64,000 bases of DNA from Leucobacter sp. L43 (GTDB taxonomy: Bacteria > Actinomycetota > Actinomycetes > Actinomycetales > Microbacteriaceae). Position 1 is the stretch's first letter; each line of letters begins with the position of its first letter. This document shows, one piece after another, positions 44,796 to 52,151 of this stretch. The stretch lies in the NCBI RefSeq assembly GCF_016597785.1, contig NZ_JAENJG010000002.1, positions 186,001-250,000 of the forward strand, given 5' to 3'. A model generated the notes under the pieces. It was not told where the DNA came from and ran no database searches. It saw nothing but the letters and a program-made list of their open reading frames with translations. Position numbers and translations under genes: made by a program.

Positions 44796-45863
44796 ATGAC
44801 TGCTCCCGCACCTGTCGTCGCGGCGCGACGCGCCCCGACCGGAGGTGGGCTCGGACGCTACGTCCTGATCCGCCTCCTGCTCATCATCCCGACCGTGTTC
44901 ATCCTCGTCACCGTCGTCTTCTTCCTCATGCGCCTCACCGGCGACCCCATCACGGCAGCCCTCGGCGGGCGGCTCCCTCCCGACCAGCTCGCCGAGCGAG
45001 TGCACGAGGCGGGATTCGACCGACCGCTCATCGTGCAGTACTTCGACTACCTCGGCGGCATCTTCCGCGGAGATTTCGGCACGTCGATCACGGACAACCG
45101 CCCCGTCATCGAGATCCTGTTCCAGTACGGCTCCGCCACGCTCGAACTCGTCTTCTACGCGCTGATCGTCGCGTTCGTCATCAGCATTCCGCTCGGGCTC
45201 ATCGCCGCCTACCGGCGCGACCGCTGGCAGGACGCGGTGCTCCGCATCATGGCGATCCTCGCGTACGCGACGCCGATCTTCTTCGTCGGGCTGCTCCTCA
45301 AGCTCGTGTTCTCCGTCTGGCTCGGCTGGCTCCCGGTCGCGGGCCGCGCCGGCACGCGCACCGAGCTCGTCATGGGCGGCGTGGATGCGCCGACCGGCAT
45401 CTACCTGCTCGATGCGCTCCGACTCGGCGACATGCAACTGGTCGGCGACGTGCTCTGGCACGCCGTGCTCCCCTCGGTCGCCCTGGGCCTGCTCACCGCC
45501 GGGGTGTTCCTGAGGCTCATCCGCACGAACGTCATCGGCACCTTCGGGCAGCAGTTCGTCACGAGCGGTCGTTCTCGCGGCGTGAGCGAGTACCGGCTCC
45601 TCACCAAGCACGCCTTCCGGCCCGCACTGATTCCGATCATCACGGTCATGGGCATGCAAGTCGCACTGCTGCTCGCGGGAGCCGTGCTGACCGAGACGAC
45701 ATTCGAATGGAAGGGGCTCGGGTTCATGCTCGCCGAGTACCTCAAAGCGCGCGATTTCGTGGCGGTGCAGGGCATCGTCGTGATGATCGCGGTCATCGTC
45801 GCCGTCACGAACTTCGTCGTCGACCTCGTCGCGGCCGCCGTCGACCCGAGGGTGAGGTACTGA
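44796..45863 (+). CDS. ABC transporter permease (DppB/OppB-like)
   Basis: The 355-aa protein has six membrane segments and the coupling loop FLRLIRTNVIGTFGQQFVTS then GRSRGVSEYRLL. A 40-residue insertion between segments (GRAGTRTELVMGGVDAPTG) makes it longer than the first operon's counterpart. It ends in VDPRVRY, usual for this family. The following permease begins 2 nt after its stop codon. Confidence 0.92.
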   Translation: MTAPAPVVAARRAPTGGGLGRYVLIRLLLIIPTVFILVTVVFFLMRLTGDPITAALGGRLPPDQLAERVHEAGFDRPLIVQYFDYLGGIFRGDFGTSITDNRPVIEILFQYGSATLELVFYALIVAFVISIPLGLIAAYRRDRWQDAVLRIMAILAYATPIFFVGLLLKLVFSVWLGWLPVAGRAGTRTELVMGGVDAPTGIYLLDALRLGDMQLVGDVLWHAVLPSVALGLLTAGVFLRLIRTNVIGTFGQQFVTSGRSRGVSEYRLLTKHAFRPALIPIITVMGMQVALLLAGAVLTETTFEWKGLGFMLAEYLKARDFVAVQGIVVMIAVIVAVTNFVVDLVAAAVDPRVRY

Positions 45864-45865
45864 AC

Positions 45866-46852
45866 ATGAGTATGCAAGATCTCCCCACGCCGTCGACTGC
45901 GACGCTCGCCGTCGCCGTCCCGCAGGGCCGACGAGTGCGCGACCGTCTGCCGGTGCTCACCCAACTGCGGCAGAGCGTCGGACTGCAGCGCGGCATGCTC
46001 GTCACCGGGCTCGCGCTCACGGCGCTGTTCGTGCTGCTGGCCCTCCTCGCCCCCCTGATCGCGCCGTACGGGTGGGCGCAGCAGTCGGTCGACGGCGTCG
46101 CGTTCGGCACCCAGCAGGCTCCGAATGCGACGAACCTGCTCGGCACCACGGTCTCGGGATTCGACGTGCTGTCGCGCGTGATCTGGGGCGCCCAGACCGC
46201 GCTGTTCGTCATCGCCGCCGCGATCCTGTGCTCGATCTTCCTCGGCATCGCGCTGGGTCTCGTCTCGGGGTACTTCGGCGGCTGGCTCGACCGCATCCTC
46301 GTCGTGCTCTGCGATGCCATCTACGCATTCCCGTCGCTGCTCCTCGCCATCGTCATGTCGATCGTGATCAGCCGCGGCCAGTCGACGCTGTTCGGCGGCA
46401 TCCTCGCCACGGCGCTCTCCATCACGGTCGTGTTCGTGCCGCAGTACTTCCGCGTCATCCGCGCTGAAGTGGTGCGCGTGCGCTCCGAACCCTTCGTCGA
46501 GGCCGCACGCGTGATCGGCGTGCCGACCCGCCGCATTCTCGTGCGGCACGTGCTGCGCAACTCGGTGCGGTCGCTGCCCGTCGTCGTCACGCTCAACGCC
46601 TCCGAGGCGCTGCTGACGCTCGCCGGGCTCGGCTTCCTCGGCTTCGGCATCGAAGCCACCTCGGCAGCGGAGTGGGGGTACGACCTGAACCGCTCGGTCG
46701 CGGATGTCACGAGCGGCATCTGGTGGACGAGCGTCTTCCCCGGCGTCGCCATCGTGCTCGTGGTGCTCGGCATCACGCTCGTCGGTGAGAGCCTCAACGA
46801 TCTGTCAGACCCGCGACTGCGTCAGCGCCGCCGGGCAAAGGGAGCATCATGA
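45866..46852 (+). CDS. ABC transporter permease (DppC/OppC-like)
   Basis: The 328-aa protein has a cytoplasmic N-terminus, six membrane segments, LLGTTVSGFDVLSRVIWGAQ after the first loop, and the coupling loop VIRAEVVRVRSEPFVEAARV with IGVPTRRI. It lies 2 nt after the first permease and overlaps the ATPase gene as ATGA, so the three are co-translated. Confidence 0.93.
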   Translation: MSMQDLPTPSTATLAVAVPQGRRVRDRLPVLTQLRQSVGLQRGMLVTGLALTALFVLLALLAPLIAPYGWAQQSVDGVAFGTQQAPNATNLLGTTVSGFDVLSRVIWGAQTALFVIAAAILCSIFLGIALGLVSGYFGGWLDRILVVLCDAIYAFPSLLLAIVMSIVISRGQSTLFGGILATALSITVVFVPQYFRVIRAEVVRVRSEPFVEAARVIGVPTRRILVRHVLRNSVRSLPVVVTLNASEALLTLAGLGFLGFGIEATSAAEWGYDLNRSVADVTSGIWWTSVFPGVAIVLVVLGITLVGESLNDLSDPRLRQRRRAKGAS

Positions 46853-48546
46853 ATCGCATCGCCGAGATCACCGACCTCCGGGTGCGGTTCGCGACCGACG
46901 GGGAACCGGTCGACGCGGTCAAGGGCATCAGCCTCTCGGCCAGCGCCGGCGAAGTGCTGGCGATCGTCGGCGAATCGGGGTCTGGCAAGACCGTGACCGC
47001 GAATGCGCTGCTCGGGCTGCTCCCGGAGACCGCGACGATGTCGGGCGCGGTGATCGTGCGGTCTCGCGCCGGTGACGAGACCGACGTCGTCCACGCCTCC
47101 CACGCCGCGATGCGCGATATGCGCGGGAACGCCGCGGCAATGGTGTTCCAGGAGCCCTCGACGGCGCTGAATCCGGTGTACACCGTCGGGTGGCAGATCG
47201 CCGAAGGGTTGCGCGCCCACGGCCGCATCGGCAAGAAGGCGGCGCGGGCGCAGGCCATCGACATTCTCCGCCGCGTCGGGATCCCCGATCCCGAGCGTCG
47301 GGTCGATGAGTACCCGCACCAGTTCTCCGGCGGGCAGAAGCAGCGCATCGTGATCGCCATGGCGCTCGTGCTCAACGCCGGCCTCATCGTCGCCGACGAG
47401 CCCACTACCGCGCTCGATGTCACGGTGCAGGCCGAGATCCTCGAACTGCTGCGCATCTGCCGCGATGAATTCGGTGCGACGATCGTGCTCATCACACACA
47501 ACATGGGCGTCGTCGCCGACCTCGCCGATCGCGTCATCGTGATGTACCGCGGCGAGATCATCGAGGAAGCGCCGGTCGCCGAGCTCTTCAGCGCTCCGCA
47601 GGAGCAGTACACCCGCGACCTGCTTGCGGCCGTGCCGCACGTCGGCCACGGCAAATCGCTCACCCAGGCGCGCGAGGCGGGCGACGTCGTCGCCGAGTCC
47701 TCCGAACGCGACACCACCGGGCACCTCATCGTCGCCGAGAACGCCCAGATCGGGTACCCCTCCCGCTTCGGGCGGGGCGCCGTGGTCGCGGTGCACGGCG
47801 TCGACTTCTCCGTCGCACCCGGCGAAGTGGTGGGGCTCGTCGGCGAGTCGGGATCGGGCAAGACCACGATCGGCCGCGCCGTCGTCGGCCTGACGAAGGT
47901 CGTCGACGGGTCGCTGCGAGTGCTCGGCCACGAGATGCGCGATGTGCAGCAGCGATCGCTCGCGCCGCTGCGGCCCGACATCGGATTCGTGTTCCAGGAT
48001 CCGGCGACGAGTTTCAATCCGCTGCTCTCGATCGCCGAGTGCATCGCCGAGCCGTTGATCGTGCACGGCCGGGCGTCGAGCCAATCCGCCGCGCGGGGTC
48101 GCGTCGACGAGCTGCTCGACGCGGTGCGCCTGCCCGCGAGCTTCGGCGATCGCTTCCCGCACGAGCTGTCGGGCGGGCAGCGCCAGCGGGCCTCGCTCGC
48201 CCGGGCGCTCGCGCTCGATCCGAAGCTGCTCATCGCCGACGAGCCCACCAGCGCCCTCGACGTCTCCGTGCAGGCGACGGTGCTCGAACTGTTCGTGCAG
48301 TTGCAGGCGGAGCTCGGGTTCGCGTCGCTCTTCATCAGCCACGATCTCGCCGTCATCGACGCGGTCTCCGATCGCATCATCGTGCTGCAGCAGGGGCGGA
48401 TCATGGAGCAGGGAACGACGGCCCAGGTGCTGAGCCGCCCGCAGAATCAGTACACGCAGGAGCTCCTCGCCGCGATCCCGGTGCCCGATCCGGCGGAGCA
48501 GCGTCGCCGGCGCGAGGCCGCACGTGCCCGCAAGGTGCGTGCGTAA
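46849..48546 (+). CDS. Double ATPase of second peptide-type ABC transporter
   Basis: The 565-aa protein has two complete ATPase domains with Walker A GESGSGKT, signature motifs FSGGQKQRIVIAMALV and LSGGQRQRASLARALA, and Walker B LIVADEPTTALD and LLIADEPTSALD. After each domain lies the peptide-transporter segment (EQYTRDLLAAVP; NQYTQELLAAIP). The two halves resemble each other less than each resembles OppD or OppF, so the fusion is of paralogues, as in the first operon. Confidence 0.94.
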   Translation: MNRIAEITDLRVRFATDGEPVDAVKGISLSASAGEVLAIVGESGSGKTVTANALLGLLPETATMSGAVIVRSRAGDETDVVHASHAAMRDMRGNAAAMVFQEPSTALNPVYTVGWQIAEGLRAHGRIGKKAARAQAIDILRRVGIPDPERRVDEYPHQFSGGQKQRIVIAMALVLNAGLIVADEPTTALDVTVQAEILELLRICRDEFGATIVLITHNMGVVADLADRVIVMYRGEIIEEAPVAELFSAPQEQYTRDLLAAVPHVGHGKSLTQAREAGDVVAESSERDTTGHLIVAENAQIGYPSRFGRGAVVAVHGVDFSVAPGEVVGLVGESGSGKTTIGRAVVGLTKVVDGSLRVLGHEMRDVQQRSLAPLRPDIGFVFQDPATSFNPLLSIAECIAEPLIVHGRASSQSAARGRVDELLDAVRLPASFGDRFPHELSGGQRQRASLARALALDPKLLIADEPTSALDVSVQATVLELFVQLQAELGFASLFISHDLAVIDAVSDRIIVLQQGRIMEQGTTAQVLSRPQNQYTQELLAAIPVPDPAEQRRRREAARARKVRA

Positions 48547-48569
48547 CGCCAGCAGCAGGGCAAACAATC

Positions 48570-48613
48570 GTCGAGGCCGGGCCGTGCAGCACGCACGTAC
48601 ACCCGGCCTCGAC
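48570..48613 (+). terminator. Terminator after the second peptide transporter operon
   Basis: A 12-bp perfect stem, GTCGAGGCCGGG (48570-48581) with CCCGGCCTCGAC (48602-48613), has a 20-nt loop that can itself fold partly. It starts 24 nt after the ATPase stop codon. Confidence 0.75.
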
Positions 48614-48647
48614 TCAGTATTCGCGGGTCGTTCACGAAGAGACCCGC

Positions 48648-48653
48648 TAGAAT
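48648..48653 (+). promoter_or_regulatory. -10 box of typA
   Basis: TAGAAT at 48648-48653 is a close match to the -10 consensus. It would start a leader of about 95 nt, unlike the many leaderless genes here. AGGA at 48740-48743 is the only ribosome-site-like sequence before the ATG, at rather long spacing. Confidence 0.55.
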
Positions 48654-48754
48654 AGTGCGTCGGCGTCTTTCGGCGCCACCGCGGGGCGATCCCGCTCCGT
48701 GGCCGGCATCCCGCCGCGCCGACGCTCACTCGTCTCGTTAGGACTCTACTACTT

Positions 48755-50659
48755 ATGGCTCTCGCCACTCGCGATGACCTCCGCAACGTCGCCATCGTCG
48801 CACACGTCGACCATGGCAAGACCACCCTCGTCGACGCCATGCTGCGTCAGACCAACTCCTTCGACGCGCACACCGAGGTCGACGATCGGGTCATGGACTC
48901 GAACGACCTCGAGCGCGAGAAGGGCATCACCATTCTGGCCAAGAACACGGCCATCACCTACGAGGGCGAGCACGCCACCGGCGGGCCCATCATCATCAAC
49001 GTCGTCGATACGCCCGGCCACGCCGACTTCGGCGGCGAGGTGGAGCGCGCGCTCTCGATGGTCGACGGCGTCGTACTCCTCGTCGACGCCTCCGAGGGCC
49101 CGCTGCCCCAGACGCGCTTCGTGCTGCGCAAGGCGCTCGAGTCGAAGCTCCCCGTGATCCTCGCGGTGAACAAGACCGACCGCCCCGACGCGCGCATCGA
49201 AGAGGTCGAGGGCGAGGCGCAGGACCTCCTGCTCGGTCTCGCATCCGACCTCTCGGAGGATCACCCGGACATCGACGTCGACGCCGTGCTCGACGTGCCG
49301 ACCGTGTACCTCTCGGGTCGCGCCGGTGCCGCCTCGCACGAGCGTCCCGGCGACGGCGAACTGCCGAACAACCCGGATCTCGAGCCCCTCTTCCAGACGA
49401 TCCTGGAGCGCGTGCCGGCGCCCCAGTTCGACGACACGTTCCCGCTGCAGGCGCACGTCACGAACCTCGACTCGTCGCCCTTCCTCGGCCGCATCGCGCT
49501 GCTGCGCGTGCACCACGGCTGGATCAAGAAGGGCGAGACCGTCGCCTGGGTGCGCCACGACGGCAATGTGCAGAACGTGCGCGTCACCGAGCTCATGCTC
49601 ACGAAGGCGCTGACCCGTTTCCCGGCTGAGAAGGCTGGCCCCGGCGACATTGTCGCTATGGCCGGCATTCCCGAGATCACCATCGGCGAGACGATCGCCG
49701 ACGCCGAAGACGTGCGCCCCCTGCCCGTCATCACAGTCGACGAGCCCGCGATCTCGATGACCATCGGCGCGAACACGTCGCCGCTCGTCGGCAAGGTGAA
49801 GGGCCACAAGCTCACCGCGCGCATGATCAAGGACCGCCTCGATCGCGAGCTCATCGGCAACGTGTCGCTGCGCGTGCTCGACGTCGGTCGTCCCGACGCG
49901 TGGGAGGTGCAGGGTCGTGGAGAGCTCGCACTCGCGATCCTCGTCGAGAACATGCGCCGCGAAGGCTTCGAGCTGACCGTCGGCAAGCCCCAGGTGGTCA
50001 CCAAGGAGATCGACGGCAAGAAGCACGAGCCCTACGAGCACCTCACCATCGACACCCCTGAAGAGCACCTCGGTGCGATCACGCAGCTGCTCGCAGCGCG
50101 CAAGGGGCGCATGGAGAACATGGTGAACAACGGCACCGGCTGGGTGCGCATGGAGTTCATCGTTCCCGCCCGCGGTCTCATCGGCTTCCGCTCGGAGTTC
50201 ATGACCATCACTCGCGGCACCGGCATCGCGAACGCGATCTCGCACGGCTACGGCGAATGGGCCGGAACCATCACGACCCGCAACAACGGGTCGATCGTCT
50301 CCGACCGCTCGGGTGTCGTGACGCCGTTCGCGATCATCAACCTCCAGGAGCGCATGAGCTTCTTCGTGCAGCCCACCGAAGAGGTCTACGAGGGCATGGT
50401 CATCGGCGAGAACTCGCGCTCCGAAGACATGGACGTGAACATCACCAAGGAGAAGAAGCTGACGAACATGCGTTCGGCTGCTGCGGACACCTTCGAATCG
50501 ATGACGCCGCCCCGAAAGCTCACGCTGGAGGAGTGCCTGGAGTTCGCCCGCGAGGACGAGTGCGTCGAGGTGACGCCCGAGAACGTGCGCATTCGCAAGG
50601 TCGAACTCGCAGCGACCCTGCGTGCCCGCTCGGCATCGCGTCTCAAGAACCAGAAGTAG
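48755..50659 (+). CDS. typA: Translational GTPase TypA/BipA
   Basis: The 634-aa ribosome-binding GTPase acts in 50S assembly and stress or cold adaptation. GTPase motifs are AHVDHGKTTL (16-25), the switch region EREKGITI (53-60), DTPGH (85-89) and NKTD (139-142). EF-G-like domains follow, and the BipA-specific C-terminus includes GRGELALAILVENMRREGFE and RNNGSIVSDRSGVVTPFA. Length is typical. It stands alone between two terminators. Confidence 0.97.
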   Translation: MALATRDDLRNVAIVAHVDHGKTTLVDAMLRQTNSFDAHTEVDDRVMDSNDLEREKGITILAKNTAITYEGEHATGGPIIINVVDTPGHADFGGEVERALSMVDGVVLLVDASEGPLPQTRFVLRKALESKLPVILAVNKTDRPDARIEEVEGEAQDLLLGLASDLSEDHPDIDVDAVLDVPTVYLSGRAGAASHERPGDGELPNNPDLEPLFQTILERVPAPQFDDTFPLQAHVTNLDSSPFLGRIALLRVHHGWIKKGETVAWVRHDGNVQNVRVTELMLTKALTRFPAEKAGPGDIVAMAGIPEITIGETIADAEDVRPLPVITVDEPAISMTIGANTSPLVGKVKGHKLTARMIKDRLDRELIGNVSLRVLDVGRPDAWEVQGRGELALAILVENMRREGFELTVGKPQVVTKEIDGKKHEPYEHLTIDTPEEHLGAITQLLAARKGRMENMVNNGTGWVRMEFIVPARGLIGFRSEFMTITRGTGIANAISHGYGEWAGTITTRNNGSIVSDRSGVVTPFAIINLQERMSFFVQPTEEVYEGMVIGENSRSEDMDVNITKEKKLTNMRSAAADTFESMTPPRKLTLEECLEFAREDECVEVTPENVRIRKVELAATLRARSASRLKNQK

Positions 50660-50673
50660 CACGGGTTCGCCCG

Positions 50674-50713
50674 GAGGGCCCCGACTCGCGCAGGTGCGCG
50701 GGCCGGGGCCCTC
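50674..50713 (+). terminator. Terminator after typA
   Basis: GAGGGCCCCG (50674-50683) pairs with CGGGGCCCTC (50704-50713). The 20-nt interior can form a second small GC stem. It begins 15 nt past the typA stop codon. Confidence 0.8.
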
Positions 50714-50765
50714 GTGCTGTTCGAGACGCTCGACGCGCTCCGAGGCCCGGTCGTAGGATCGGATC

Positions 50766-51401
50766 ATGTCGATCATTCACCGCACCACCCTGAGCCCGTC
50801 CAAGTACGATCTGCTCGCAGCGTGGCTGCCGGCGCAGCCGTGGTTCGCGGGCGATGTCGCACGACTCGCGCCCGTCGGCGCCTACCGCTTCGACGATCCC
50901 GAAGGCGAGGTCGGCCTCGAGGGTCACGTGTTCACCGCGGGTGACGAAGTCGTGTACCACGTGCCGCTCGCCTACCGCGGGGCCGCGCTGGACGACGGTG
51001 ACGACTTCGTCGTCGGCACCATGGAGCACGGGGTGCTCGGCAGGCGCTGGGCGTACGACGCGATTGGCGATCCGGTCTTCCGCGCGGTGCTCTCCGGCGC
51101 GATCGTGCGCGGCGAGCACGGCAGTCGCGAGTTCACGCAGGATGCCGAGGGAAACTCGGCCGAGCGCGAACCCTCGGTGCGGGTGCGGGGCACCGGAACC
51201 GCGGGCGAACCCGTGCCCGACCTCGCAGCGGTGCGGGTGCTCTCGGAGGGGGCGGCGACGATCGCCGAGACGGAGTTCGCTCGGCTCGCCGTGCACCGCG
51301 CGGTCGCGGTCGACGCCGGGGACGATCCCGTGGGCACGCTGAGCCTCCGAGGCGAGTGGCCGGGCGCGGTCGACGCGCTCCTGGCGTCGCTCACCGTCTG
51401 A
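50766..51401 (+). CDS. Maltokinase N-terminal cap-like domain protein
   Basis: The 211-aa protein resembles only the N-terminal cap domain of maltokinases and trehalose-synthase-linked kinases (IHRTTLSPSKYDLLAAWLPA, QPWFAGD, YHVPLAYRGA, GTMEHGVLGRRWAYDAIGDP). The kinase domain that normally follows is absent, and stand-alone caps of this kind are annotated in several actinobacteria without known function. TAGGAT lies 6 nt before the ATG, so the mRNA is predicted leaderless. A repeat-rich intergenic region follows. Confidence 0.78.
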   Translation: MSIIHRTTLSPSKYDLLAAWLPAQPWFAGDVARLAPVGAYRFDDPEGEVGLEGHVFTAGDEVVYHVPLAYRGAALDDGDDFVVGTMEHGVLGRRWAYDAIGDPVFRAVLSGAIVRGEHGSREFTQDAEGNSAEREPSVRVRGTGTAGEPVPDLAAVRVLSEGAATIAETEFARLAVHRAVAVDAGDDPVGTLSLRGEWPGAVDALLASLTV

Positions 51402-51409
51402 CGCCGCTG

Positions 51410-51466
51410 CACCGCTCCACCGCACGCCCACCGCTCCGCCGCACGCCCACTTCTCCACCGCCCACC
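51410..51466. repeat. Three tandem copies of a 19-bp repeat
   Basis: Copy 1 (51410-51428) and copy 2 (51429-51447) are identical except for one base; they read CACCGCTCCRCCGCACGCC. Copy 3 (51448-51466) is degenerate but keeps CTCCACCGCCCACC. The array starts 8 nt after a stop codon and leads into the large palindrome at 51476. Confidence 0.8.
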
Positions 51467-51475
51467 CACTTCTGG

Positions 51476-51535
51476 GAGCGGGGTCACTCTTCGTGCGTGT
51501 TGCCATCGCGACACCCACGAAGAGTGACCCCGCTC
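51476..51535. repeat. 60-nt intergenic palindromic element
   Basis: Perfect 20-bp arms (51476-51495 and 51516-51535, reading GAGCGGGGTCACTCTTCGTG and its complement) continue after one C-C mismatch with GTGT/ACAC, around a 10-nt loop. No gene end lies close on the right, so it is longer and further away than the usual terminators here. From memory similar GGGGTCAC...GTGACCCC palindromes recur in Microbacteriaceae genomes; this needs a search. Confidence 0.75.
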
Positions 51536-51577
51536 GCAGAGGGGAGGGAGGGGCGACACGTCCGGAGCGCCCCCGTT

Positions 51578-51606
51578 TTCGTGATTCGCAGGGAAACCGC
51601 TAGAGT
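51578..51606 (+). promoter_or_regulatory. Promoter of tRNA-Pro
   Basis: TTCGTG (51578-51583) and TAGAGT (51601-51606) form a -35/-10 pair with 17-nt spacing. The mature tRNA begins at 51630. Confidence 0.55.
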
Positions 51607-51629
51607 ATTCCTTGCGTGAAACACGCAAT

Positions 51630-51703
51630 CGGGATGTGGCGCAGCTTGGTAGCGCACGTCGTTCGGGACGACGGGGTCGCAGGTTCAAATCCTGTCATCC
51701 CGA
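51630..51703 (+). tRNA. tRNA-Pro (anticodon CGG)
   Basis: The 74-nt gene folds as a cloverleaf. The acceptor stem is CGGGATG/CATCCCG with discriminator A51703. The D arm contains GCGCAGCTTGGTAGCGC, the anticodon stem CGTCG/CGACG encloses TTCGGGA (anticodon CGG, decoding CCG), and the T arm contains GGTTCAAATCC. CCA is not encoded. A 13-bp hairpin follows at 51708. Confidence 0.96.
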
Positions 51704-51707
51704 CGGA

Positions 51708-51753
51708 AACGGCCCGGAACTGCGTTGAGAAATCAACGGGGTTCCGGGCCGTT
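51708..51753 (+). terminator. Terminator of tRNA-Pro
   Basis: A 13-bp perfect stem, AACGGCCCGGAAC (51708-51720) with GTTCCGGGCCGTT (51741-51753), has a 20-nt loop and starts 4 nt after the tRNA. Confidence 0.85.
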
Positions 51754-51797
51754 GTCGTATGCTGAGGCCCATCGGTGCAGCGGCGGGAGGAGCGCAC

Positions 51798-52142
51798 ATG
51801 GAGCACGCAGACCGCGTTCGGGCGCTGCTCGTCTCCGAGCAGGATCGCATCGGCGCGCGCGTGTCGAAGCTGGAGCACGACATCGCCGCGTTGACGAGCG
51901 CTCGACGAAGCGCGGTGGACGACGACGAGCACGATCCCGACGGCGAGCCGTTGTCGGCGAGATGGTCGCTGCTCGCCGGGCTGCTCGACTCCGCTCGCGA
52001 CGACGCCCGACAAGCCGCGGACGCGCTGCGGCGGCTCGACGCTGGCACGTACGGCGTGTGCGCGCAGTGCGGAGAGCTGATTCCCGTCGGTCAGCTCGAG
52101 GTGCGCCCGTTTCGCGAGCGCTGCGTCGCCTGCACACCCTAG
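51798..52142 (+). CDS. TraR/DksA family C4 zinc-finger protein
   Basis: The 114-aa protein has an N-terminal helical coiled coil (about 1-75) and the C-terminal DksA/TraR zinc finger CAQCGELIPVGQLEVRPFRE then RCVAC, with four cysteines. Members bind RNA polymerase through its secondary channel or have unknown roles. GGGAGGAG precedes the ATG at 51798 at good spacing. TATGCT (51758-51763) is a likely -10 box. The acidic tip residues needed for DksA activity are not clearly present. Confidence 0.88.
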   Translation: MEHADRVRALLVSEQDRIGARVSKLEHDIAALTSARRSAVDDDEHDPDGEPLSARWSLLAGLLDSARDDARQAADALRRLDAGTYGVCAQCGELIPVGQLEVRPFRERCVACTP

Positions 52143-52151
52143 GGCTGCGAA

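Noticed and set aside
48749-50776. 675-codon minus-strand frame opposite typA
   Set aside because: The composition is typical of antisense frames (Arg/His/Glu/Val-rich), with no domain; typA is certain on the other strand.
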